A stretch of 64,000 nt of DNA from positions 62,001 to 126,000 of the forward strand of contig CAMLMC010000002.1 in NCBI GenBank assembly GCA_946481075.1, read 5' to 3'. Below the pieces are notes generated by a model. That model saw only the letters and a program-made list of their open reading frames with translations, was not told the DNA's origin and searched no databases. Origin of the DNA: an uncultured Alphaproteobacteria bacterium. Lineage in GTDB: Bacteria; Pseudomonadota; Alphaproteobacteria; Micavibrionales; Micavibrionaceae. Made by a program: the position numbers and the translations under genes. Below, one piece after another: positions 53,909 through 61,891 of the stretch. Position 1 is the stretch's first letter. Each line of letters opens with the position of its first letter.

Positions 53909-56900
53909 TTATTGTACGATACAGCCGCCGGAAACGCCGCTGGATGCCAGGCAGGAAGGGGTACCCTCTTGAGAATCCTCGGTGCCAGCCGCGGCCGGTT
54001 CACTCTTTGTTACATTCCGGCCTTCATCATCCTGCGCATTGTTCCCCGTGTCCCCCATATTGATAAGCGGCTCTGTGCTGATAGAGGGCACTTCGCCTGT
54101 ATTCGTGGTGACCAGAGGGTCCGTGCTCGAGGGCTGTGAGCGCACCGTGTGCGGGAGCGAAACCTTGTTCAGGTTTGTCGTGTGGTTGATAACCGATGTC
54201 TGGCTTACGGTGGTCGGCGTTGTCGTTGTGGGCTGCAAGCTGGAAATCGTCATCGCGCCGTTTGCCAGTGTGATGGCGTATCCCATCGGGCTCGCCAGTG
54301 TGCCCAGCCCCATGACGATTGGCCGCGTGTTGCCGCTTAATGCGCCAAGGCTGTATGTGGGCGTCCCTGTAATGGCATCGGCCAGCAGATCATCACTGCG
54401 CAGACCGGACGATGCGCCGAAACTATAGACGGCCGTGGACGGGTCTGTCGTCGTGATATTGTTGGCCGCGAGGGTGATCGTCGGTTGATGCGCGAAGATA
54501 AAGCGGCTACCGCCCGTGATAGTAGACGGCAGATCATCGACATAGGTTCTGTTGTAAAGGTTTTTCGCGGTCAGTCCGCCTTTTGTCGTGTCGTCCGGAT
54601 GGTCACCGTAGATCAGGTAACGTCCGGCGGATGTTTGAATGGCGTTTGCCCCCGCGGTGGCATTGTTCAGCAAGTTGCCGGTTGAGGCGATGAGAACAGC
54701 GGTGTTCGTGCCGGCGGAATGGATCGTCCCGTTCGCGCCGATCGTGACATTGCGGATGATGCCGCCGAAATCGATATCGTCAAGATCGAAGAGGGCGGGC
54801 GTTGTGATACCGCTGGAACCATCCCATCCGGCGAAGAGGTTGATATGGCCCGTGCCTGCGTTCTCCAGACGCTGGTTGATGCGCACAGGGCCCGTGGCCA
54901 GAAGCGTCAGGTCACCGGACGCATTGGACAGGCTGTCCGCGCTCACCGTGATGCCGTTGGTGCCTTTGGAGTACAGCGTAACATCGCCGGAACCCATGGT
55001 GATGCCCGCCAGTGTGATGTCTTTCCCGTGGACCTGAACATTGTGCGTTTTGCCGGATAGGTCCCAGCTATCGACGGTGATGTCACCAGTGCCGTTAACG
55101 GAATCGCCAATCACCATTGTCGCGGCTGTGATTGTAGATAATATATTGTCCAGAAGACCCAGTGTCCCGCTACCGCCCGAAACGCCGATGGATGCGGACG
55201 AGGTATAAGGCATAAGGATAACCCTGCCTTGTGTCGTAATCGTATGGGCCGCGGCACCGAAGTAATAATCGTTCATCTTGAGGGTAATGTCCCCTGTCGA
55301 TGTCGCGCTACCCAGCTTCATGGCCGTGCCGGTATTGTTGATGTAAATATCGGCACTGCTGCCGGTACCGGTGAGGGTTAGATCGCCCTGTTGTGTGGCA
55401 ATATCAATATTGTTCCACAGTACAATGCCCATACCGGGTGACCCGGTACCGCTGAGCGTTATATCTCCGCTGCCGGATTGAATGGATCCTGTTAAATTGA
55501 TGGCGTGGGAGTTGCTTGCATGACGCGCGCTGCCTTTCAAGGTGATATTCCCCGACGTCGTGGTAATGCTGGGGGATCCGCTTGTCTGGTAAATACCGTA
55601 GCTACCGCCGCCTGCTGTCCCGCCTGCGCCTGTCAGGAAAATATCGCCTGCCCCGGTACTGATCGTGCTGCTGGTAAGATGAATGCCGTGGCCGGTCGTA
55701 TTGGTGCGTATGGCGGCGACATCGTCGGCCCCGGTCCCGTCACCATTACCGAGAATCCCATCGACGCCGCCAACGGTGCCCGAACCGCCACCCATGACCA
55801 GATAGCCGCCATTGGTGGTAATGGCAGAGGAGCTAACGATAATCCCGCCTTCTGAATCCGCGTCGCGATCGGAATTGAACAGGGTGTTGAGTGACCCTGT
55901 CGTCGCCGTGATATTGGAGCTCAGGAGGTAGATATGGGAATCCGCACGGAGGTCGAGCAGGGAAGTGCCCGCCACCTGTTTCTGGATTGCGGCATTAATG
56001 ATGATATCTGCCGGGTCCGCACCGCCGTCATTGTCCTTGGCATGCGCCATGAAGTTTCCGGTGCCAAGGCGAACGGCGTAATCGACACCCGCCGTCGCAT
56101 CTGTGTCGTTGAAAGTTATATCGTTGCCGTAGAGTTCGACGTTGTACGATTTTCCGCTGAGATCCCAGCTGTCGACGATGATGTCGCCAGTGCCGAGGGC
56201 GGAGTCGCCGATGACAAGTGTACCGGCAGTGATGCGGGAAAGATAGGCATCGGTAAGGTTCAATCCCGTTCCCGTGAGCCCGACATTGATGTTTTGAGAG
56301 GCCGTGCGCGGTTTGATCGTTATCTTGCCCGTGGTACGCAACACGGAAGCCGTGTCAAAATTGACGCTGTTGGCGATATAGACCTGATCGCCTGTTGCAC
56401 TGGCTCCCCCGACCGTATTGGTGATAACGATATCGGGATGGGCTCCGCCGCCTTCGCCTTTGATTGTTATGAGTGCACTTCCATCGGATAAGATACCCCC
56501 GCCCCATGCGGCGATACCCGACCGTGTTCCGGCCGCGCTGGTGCCGGATTTACCTATAAGAGTAAGGGCGCCATTATGGGCGGAAACATTGTTCCCGGTG
56601 CCGATGGCTATTCCGTTGGCATTGTTGTTCGTTGAGGAAAGACCTTTCCCGCTGAGTGTTACTGTGCCGTTGTTTCTGGCTGTGATGGAGGAAGAGCTTT
56701 CGATTTGTATACCCGTGCTCGACCACGCGCCCGCGGCACCGCCTTCTCCTCCGATAACAATATTGCCATCACTCGAAATGGATGATCCAAACAAACGGAC
56801 CCCGTAAGACCATTGGTCTGTCGTGCCGCTTCGGCCGAAGATGTTTATCTTGCCGGATCCTGTATCGATTGTGCTCGATTGAATATTAACGCCGGGGCTA

Positions 56901-58663
56901 CCATTGCCCGGTGCCGCCGCTGCCGCGATCGCGAATCCGTCGGGACGGCCGTCTGCCGCAATGCCTTGATAGAGAACATCACCGAATGCATCTAGTATGG
57001 CCGATCCGTCATCCAGGCCGCCGCCGATATGAAGATCCCCGCCATTCGTGTTCAGGGTCGTATTATAAATCTGGACGGCGAGGCGATCTGAAGAATCACC
57101 CGTATTGTCCGCATCGGCCCAGAAAATGGTATTGAGTTTTCCGGTGTTACTGGTGATCGAATTCGTTCCGGCCGTCGTAATCGCGCCATCCGCTTTGAGG
57201 GTGAGGGTGGCATCGCCGCCGCCGGATTTCAGGATCGTGGCATTGTTGAGTTCAATGTGGCCTGTTTGCGCCTGACCGGCATTCACCGTTGTGATGGTGA
57301 CGTTGTTCCCGGCGGAAAGGGCCGCTGAAATAGAACTGGCGAGTATGAGGTAGGGGTTGGCCGTACCCGTCGGGTCAACTATGCCGCCGCCGCCCGGGAT
57401 GCTGTTGCCGGAATTCGTGATGCGGACGTTCTGCGGGTCGAGGAGCCATTCACCGGCCTTGCCTGTGTCGTTGTTGGCTGTGGCGTTGACCGAACCGGTG
57501 ACGCCGAGGTTGATTTTACCCGATGTTTCGACCTTGCCGCCGTCGCCGCTGAGCGCTCCGCCTTTGGCTTCGATCGTGCCGTCGAATTGCGTGTTCCCAT
57601 CGGCCCAGAGGACGACTTCACCGCCATCGCCGTGATCGCCTGTGGTGTTGGCTTTCAATGCCGCGGATGATGTCACCGTTACATTTTTGGCGTTGTTTAC
57701 GCTCTCGTCTTTTCCTTGCCAGCCGCCGCCGACATGGATGGTCCCGCCGCCGGTGTCGCCCGAGGCATCCAGCGTGCCGGACACTTCGATTGACGGGCCT
57801 TCCAGAATGATCTTCCCGCCTTTTTGCGTCGCCGATGCGACGTTGATGATACCGGATGTATTGATCACATTGTTGACAACGCCCTGCGCGGCGGCGGCGG
57901 TCATTTTCACTGTCCCGCCTTCCGCAATCATCGATCCGGTATTGTCGATCAGGGCTTCTTGAAGGGGCGCGTTCGCCGCCACTTCGACAAGCCCGTCGCC
58001 GTAAAGATCGATCGTTGCCGCCGTGCCCGATGCCAATGTAATTGTGCCGAGTTTGGCTTCGATCACCCCGTTGTTGATAACGCTTGGCGCGACGAAGGCG
58101 GCAAGCCCTGCCTCTGCCACCGTTATATGCCCGTCATTGACAATCGTTCCACCGTTATTGATGTCCGTGATCTCCAGAACACCCGCGCCTGTCATAAAGG
58201 CTGTGTCGTCGATGGTGCCCGTGCTTGCAATAATCCCGCCGACATCGACGCGGCTGCCGTCGCCAAAGATGACCCCGTTTTGGTCGAGGATGACAATCTG
58301 CCCGTTGGCTTTGAGTGTGCCGAGGATTTGTGTGGGCTCAAAACTTCCAGTGACCTTGTTGACCGCAATCGCGTTCGCACCGGACTGATGGAATTGCGTC
58401 AGAGCGTTTTTGCCGATATTGAAACTGTTCCAGTTGATGGTAACGCGGTCGCTCGACTGGTTGATGTGCAATTCATTGGGCGCCGAATAATCGAAACTGG
58501 CAGAACCGTTGGTAACCTGCCCGCCGGATGGCAGTGCGGAATCGTCGAGAGCATGGGCATGCGAATAGGGTACGGCAGAGACCCCGATCATCAGGGTCCC
58601 GTACGTAATCGCTTTACGAAGGCGCGCCGGCCCCCGTTTTTTCCCTATTCCGTGTTTATACAT
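53909..58663 (-). CDS. Filamentous-hemagglutinin-type exoprotein (TpsA-like adhesin)
   Basis: A 1,584-residue secreted protein. The long basic N-terminus (MYKHGIGKKRGPARLRKAIT) and signal peptide to AHA lead into a two-partner-secretion domain (~35-260): GSASFDYSAPNELHINQSSDRVTINWNSFNIGKNALTQFHQ and LGTLKANGQIVILDQNGVIFGDGSRVDVGGIIAST. The rest is Gly/Thr/Asn/Asp-rich beta-helix. Two related blocks at about residues 790-860 and 1165-1235 share GDI-VDSWDLSGK--NV. The extreme C-terminus has two Cys with nine residues between (SCLASSGVSGGCIVQ). No TpsB transporter gene is next to it. It is divergent from the inverse autotransporter gene. Confidence 0.88.
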   Translation of the reverse strand: MYKHGIGKKRGPARLRKAITYGTLMIGVSAVPYSHAHALDDSALPSGGQVTNGSASFDYSAPNELHINQSSDRVTINWNSFNIGKNALTQFHQSGANAIAVNKVTGSFEPTQILGTLKANGQIVILDQNGVIFGDGSRVDVGGIIASTGTIDDTAFMTGAGVLEITDINNGGTIVNDGHITVAEAGLAAFVAPSVINNGVIEAKLGTITLASGTAATIDLYGDGLVEVAANAPLQEALIDNTGSMIAEGGTVKMTAAAAQGVVNNVINTSGIINVASATQKGGKIILEGPSIEVSGTLDASGDTGGGTIHVGGGWQGKDESVNNAKNVTVTSSAALKANTTGDHGDGGEVVLWADGNTQFDGTIEAKGGALSGDGGKVETSGKINLGVTGSVNATANNDTGKAGEWLLDPQNVRITNSGNSIPGGGGIVDPTGTANPYLILASSISAALSAGNNVTITTVNAGQAQTGHIELNNATILKSGGGDATLTLKADGAITTAGTNSITSNTGKLNTIFWADADNTGDSSDRLAVQIYNTTLNTNGGDLHIGGGLDDGSAILDAFGDVLYQGIAADGRPDGFAIAAAAAPGNGSPGVNIQSSTIDTGSGKINIFGRSGTTDQWSYGVRLFGSSISSDGNIVIGGEGGAAGAWSSTGIQIESSSSITARNNGTVTLSGKGLSSTNNNANGIAIGTGNNVSAHNGALTLIGKSGTSAAGTRSGIAAWGGGILSDGSALITIKGEGGGAHPDIVITNTVGGASATGDQVYIANSVNFDTASVLRTTGKITIKPRTASQNINVGLTGTGLNLTDAYLSRITAGTLVIGDSALGTGDIIVDSWDLSGKSYNVELYGNDITFNDTDATAGVDYAVRLGTGNFMAHAKDNDGGADPADIIINAAIQKQVAGTSLLDLRADSHIYLLSSNITATTGSLNTLFNSDRDADSEGGIIVSSSAITTNGGYLVMGGGSGTVGGVDGILGNGDGTGADDVAAIRTNTTGHGIHLTSSTISTGAGDIFLTGAGGTAGGGSYGIYQTSGSPSITTTSGNITLKGSARHASNSHAINLTGSIQSGSGDITLSGTGSPGMGIVLWNNIDIATQQGDLTLTGTGSSADIYINNTGTAMKLGSATSTGDITLKMNDYYFGAAAHTITTQGRVILMPYTSSASIGVSGGSGTLGLLDNILSTITAATMVIGDSVNGTGDITVDSWDLSGKTHNVQVHGKDITLAGITMGSGDVTLYSKGTNGITVSADSLSNASGDLTLLATGPVRINQRLENAGTGHINLFAGWDGSSGITTPALFDLDDIDFGGIIRNVTIGANGTIHSAGTNTAVLIASTGNLLNNATAGANAIQTSAGRYLIYGDHPDDTTKGGLTAKNLYNRTYVDDLPSTITGGSRFIFAHQPTITLAANNITTTDPSTAVYSFGASSGLRSDDLLADAITGTPTYSLGALSGNTRPIVMGLGTLASPMGYAITLANGAMTISSLQPTTTTPTTVSQTSVINHTTNLNKVSLPHTVRSQPSSTDPLVTTNTGEVPSISTEPLINMGDTGNNAQDDEGRNVTKSEPAAAGTEDSQEGTPSCLASSGVSGGCIVQ

Positions 58664-59034
58664 AATATTTTCGAGCCTGTGGAGTGTGCTGGCCGATAAA
58701 AGATGGTATGTGCTCTATATTTTCTCATGCCTTAGTATGACTGGAAAGGTTAAAAAATCCCTTACGACCAAAGGGCCTGGTAAAAAAATGGTTTGGGGTA
58801 TGGCAGAGGGCGTTTTCCCGGGAAAACCGGGGCGGAAATGGTGCCGCGTGCGAACCTTGACCGCAAATTTTCTTCAGCAAACTGGGGGTTTCAGAGGATT
58901 TTAAGGGACAAAATCATGCTTTAGGCGACAATATTTTATACTCAAAAGACATCCTAGATATTCTACAATCGCCTTGTGTTTTAGTCATCTTACATCATCA
59001 TGGCTTATCTGGACTTTATTTTAAGAGATAAATT
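58664..59034. other. 371-bp divergent control region between the two adhesin genes
   Basis: No gene or RNA was found. It is AT-rich toward the right and would hold both promoters. Near 58,958 a good -10 (TATACT) occurs without a matching -35. No RpoN -24/-12 element, CtrA box or extended inverted repeat was seen. Confidence 0.5.
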
Positions 59035-60720
59035 ATGAAAAAATATATATTTTCTCACGCACCTACTTTGCCTTGCATTGCTGTCTTACTCTGTCTTTGC
59101 CCTGCCGCCATGGCGCAGGATGACCAAAATAAATGGCAAGGCCATGTTGAAGCCGAAGGCAAGTGGGGCACCGAGCGCAGCCTTGGTGAAATCGGCGTGT
59201 TCCTGCCCGCATGGCAGAATAACAATACGCTGATCTTTGGCGATGTGCGGGGACGGTTCGACGATCAGGATTCTAGCGAAGGTAATTTCGGCCTCGGACT
59301 GCGCCATCAGATCAACCGGCAATGGATTGTCGGGGGCTATACTTTTTATGATCGCCGCCGCACGGAAAACAACAATATTTTTGATCAGGCAACAATAGGG
59401 ATCGAAGCGCTTTCAGAAAATATTGAAGCGCGGATCAACGGTTATATTCCTGAAAGCGATGAGAAAACCGTAATTCCGGCGACAGGCACCTCAACAGCAG
59501 GACTTGCCACTGGGGGAACCTTCCAGCTTGTCACCACAACGGGTGGCGGCGTGGTTGAGCGCGCCCTGCCCGGATTCGATGCAGAAATCGGCTATAAGTT
59601 CGACCTGCCTCAAAACTGGGAATTCTGGGCCTATGGCGGCGGGTTTCATTTTTCCGCAGACGGATACGACGATGTTACAGGTCCGCGCGGGCGGCTGGAG
59701 TTAAGCTATAATGATGTCCCCTATCTGGGCGAAGGGTCGAAATTCACGGTGGGTTTTGAAACGCAGACCGACGATGTGCGCGGCGGGCAAAGCTGGGCCT
59801 TGGCGCGCATCCGCATTCCGCTTAATTACAACGACGCGAAAAAACCCTCCGAACTTTCCGCGCTCGACCGGCGCATGACGGCGCGCATTAACCGCGATGT
59901 TGACATCGTCGCGGCGTCCGGCAACGGCGGCCCGTCAACCACTACGACAGAAACAGCGCAAGTAACCACGGCGACGGGGCAGACAGTGACAAGCTATACC
60001 GTGCTCGACGCCGCCGACGATGTCGACGCCGATCTTCCGGGTGCCGGAATGCTGGTGGTCCTGGATGGTTCGAGTGGCACGCTGAATGCCGACAACGCCA
60101 TCAACCTGACTGCAAACCAGACTGTTGTTGGCGGCGGCACGACATTTACAGCGACCGGGACTCAGAGCGGTAAAACAGCTACGGTGACAATGCCCGGGAC
60201 CCGCGCCACTGTTGACCGCGGCGGGGCTATCATCGAGAACATATTCAATACCGGCGGCAACAACAGCCTTCAGGATTTCGATATGCAAAACGCTGGCAAA
60301 GGAATTTACATCAACAATACGGACAACAAAATCAGCGGCATCAATATCGACGATACAGACACGTTTGGTCTACACATCACAAGCAATGGGGATCGCACCC
60401 AGGTCAATGGCGTACAAATTACACAGAGCGTCTACGGAATATTCTTAGATGATGCAAATGATGTCAGTATCTCGGATACATCTATCACAACGGCAACAGA
60501 GGGTGTTTCAATACATGGATTCACTACAAGCAATCTGACGCTCGATAACATAACAATAGATGCGGCGACCACTGGCGTGAATATCGACGGGATCGGCACG
60601 TTTGACTCTCTGTCGGGCAACGTAACAACAACGGGCACTGCTACACCGTGTCAATTGGGTGGTTTAATGGTCGGCGTTACAAATTCGACCCTTACGGTTA
60701 ACGGCGTCGCCTGCCCTTAA
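59035..60720 (+). CDS. Inverse autotransporter (intimin/invasin type) with beta-helix passenger
   Basis: A 561-residue outer-membrane protein. The signal peptide ends near AMA-QDDQNK. Residues ~30-285 are an inverse-autotransporter beta domain: HVEAEGKWGTERSLGEIGVFLPAW, LIFGDVRGRFDDQDSSEGNFGLGLRH, WIVGGYTFYDRRRTENNNIFDQATIGIEAL, and WEFWAYGGGFHFSADGYDDVTGPRGRLEL. The passenger (~315-555) is not a string of Ig domains but a right-handed beta-helix-like repeat (GKGIYINNTDNKISGINIDDTDTFGLHI, YGIFLDDANDVSISDTSIT). Two Cys lie near the end (TPCQLGG and VACP). AAGAGA precedes the ATG. Confidence 0.87.
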   Translation: MKKYIFSHAPTLPCIAVLLCLCPAAMAQDDQNKWQGHVEAEGKWGTERSLGEIGVFLPAWQNNNTLIFGDVRGRFDDQDSSEGNFGLGLRHQINRQWIVGGYTFYDRRRTENNNIFDQATIGIEALSENIEARINGYIPESDEKTVIPATGTSTAGLATGGTFQLVTTTGGGVVERALPGFDAEIGYKFDLPQNWEFWAYGGGFHFSADGYDDVTGPRGRLELSYNDVPYLGEGSKFTVGFETQTDDVRGGQSWALARIRIPLNYNDAKKPSELSALDRRMTARINRDVDIVAASGNGGPSTTTTETAQVTTATGQTVTSYTVLDAADDVDADLPGAGMLVVLDGSSGTLNADNAINLTANQTVVGGGTTFTATGTQSGKTATVTMPGTRATVDRGGAIIENIFNTGGNNSLQDFDMQNAGKGIYINNTDNKISGINIDDTDTFGLHITSNGDRTQVNGVQITQSVYGIFLDDANDVSISDTSITTATEGVSIHGFTTSNLTLDNITIDAATTGVNIDGIGTFDSLSGNVTTTGTATPCQLGGLMVGVTNSTLTVNGVACP

Positions 60721-61015
60721 GACAATCCAGAGTATGAGTGCTTAACCTAGAACGCGGCGATCGTTGTAAGAATCAATATTCTTTCAAAACTCTCCGTCTC
60801 TCCAGCAAAGAATTCTCGATCGCTTTCGGTTTTTCAGCATTAAAACCAATCTGATACAAAACAAACATGGCATAAGACATATAAAATCTTTCAAGAATTT
60901 ATAATCTTGTCTTGCCCATTAGCAATCTTTCTCATTCTCTATGGCTTGGCTGGAGAAGGGTTTCAATTTTTCCGTTAAGTCATTGAGTTAATTGAAAAAA
61001 TATTAATTTTGAAAA
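60721..61015. other. 295-bp AT-rich gap without recognisable features
   Basis: Nothing that can be supported was seen: no frame of length, no strong hairpin and no promoter-like pair. Confidence 0.5.
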
Positions 61016-61090
61016 TGGTGCCGCAGAGAGGAATTGAACCTCCGACCCACGCATTACGAATGCGTTGCTCTACCCCTGAGCTACTGCGGC
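61016..61090 (-). tRNA. tRNA-Thr (anticodon CGT)
   Basis: The minus strand folds into a complete cloverleaf: acceptor arm GCCGCAG/CTGCGGC, D-arm AGCTCAGGGGTAGAGCA, anticodon arm ACGCA-TTCGTAA-TGCGT with anticodon CGT (reads ACG, Thr), T-arm GGAGGTTCAATTCCTCT, and a genome-encoded CCA. 75 nt including CCA. Confidence 0.96.
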
Positions 61091-61291
61091 GTGTGGTTTT
61101 TGATACGGAATTTGCCCTTCTTTTGCAAGAGGGGCGTTGTGCGGCGATCTTGGGTTCTTAACGCGCCGCAGCACATTAAATCGTTCATATATGACTGAAA
61201 TCCCTTCCCGCGCGAAAAAAACGGTTGCAGAATGGAAAAGGGCCTGTCTATATTGTCATAATTTCTTGAAAAAGGCTGAAGCGAGGGGAAA

Positions 61292-61657
61292 ATGGATTTT
61301 CTGGGCACATTTGCCAAACTGAAAGACGCATTGCTTGACGGTTTTGCGGGTGCGAGCGTGCCGCCCAACGGTTTTGTGCCGTTTTCGGCCATTTCGGGCA
61401 TGGTGGCGTTAAATTCGGCGGCGCGCGCGACAGCCGCTGAAACCCCGCCCAAGGTTCCAAGCGTGCGTCTGGAAGAGCGTGTCATCGATGGCCAAAAGGC
61501 CACTGTCATGATTGTTAAACCCGACCACCAGAAATTAATCGGCGAGGGGCCTTATATCCCCGATTATTTTGCAAGGGAGCTATTGGTAAGACAGCCGCCA
61601 CAGCCGGAATACAAGGATTATGCCCGCATTGATGAGCGGGGTCTATTCATAGGATAG
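61292..61657 (+). CDS. Hypothetical protein (121 aa)
   Basis: Not recognised. Soluble and without signal peptide or membrane helix, although the first half is Ala-rich (GMVALNSAARATAAE). GAGGGG lies just before the ATG at 61292. It stands between the tRNA and the SRP RNA, in the same direction as dnaX. The C-terminal half (VIDGQKATVMIVKPDHQKLIGEGPYIPDYFARELL) is the part most likely to be conserved. Confidence 0.6.
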   Translation: MDFLGTFAKLKDALLDGFAGASVPPNGFVPFSAISGMVALNSAARATAAETPPKVPSVRLEERVIDGQKATVMIVKPDHQKLIGEGPYIPDYFARELLVRQPPQPEYKDYARIDERGLFIG

Positions 61658-61666
61658 CCGAAACGC

Positions 61667-61695
61667 TGGACTTTGATGCGGTCTTTCTCTATATC
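61667..61695 (+). promoter_or_regulatory. Candidate promoter of the SRP RNA gene
   Basis: TGGACT (61667-61672), 17 bp, TATATC (61690-61695); transcription would begin near 61702, the 5' end of the predicted RNA. Confidence 0.5.
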
Positions 61696-61701
61696 AATCC
61701 A

Positions 61702-61797
61702 CGGAAAGTCGGCGTGGGCGGTAGCTTCGCCAATCCGGTCAGGGCCGAGAGGCAGCAGCCGTAACGAATTTGCTCCGGGTCGCGTCCGGCTTTCCAC
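61702..61797 (+). ncRNA. ffs: Signal recognition particle RNA (4.5S type)
   Basis: The small bacterial SRP RNA, partner of Ffh in cotranslational targeting. The ends pair (GGAAAGTCGG at 61703 with CCGGCTTTCC at 61786-61795) and the conserved domain IV core is present: CCGGTCAGGGCC, tetraloop GAGA (a GNRA loop in place of the usual GGAA) and GGCAGCAGCCG. About 95 nt. It lies 95 bp upstream of dnaX, a common place for it in alphaproteobacteria. Exact ends are inferred from the pairing. Confidence 0.88.
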
Positions 61798-61891
61798 CTG
61801 ACCTTGTTAACCTTTCCCCTTATCCCCGCTATTCATGATCCAAAGGCCTGCTTTGCTTGCGCGGGGGCCTGAATCGCCCTAGATAAGAGAT

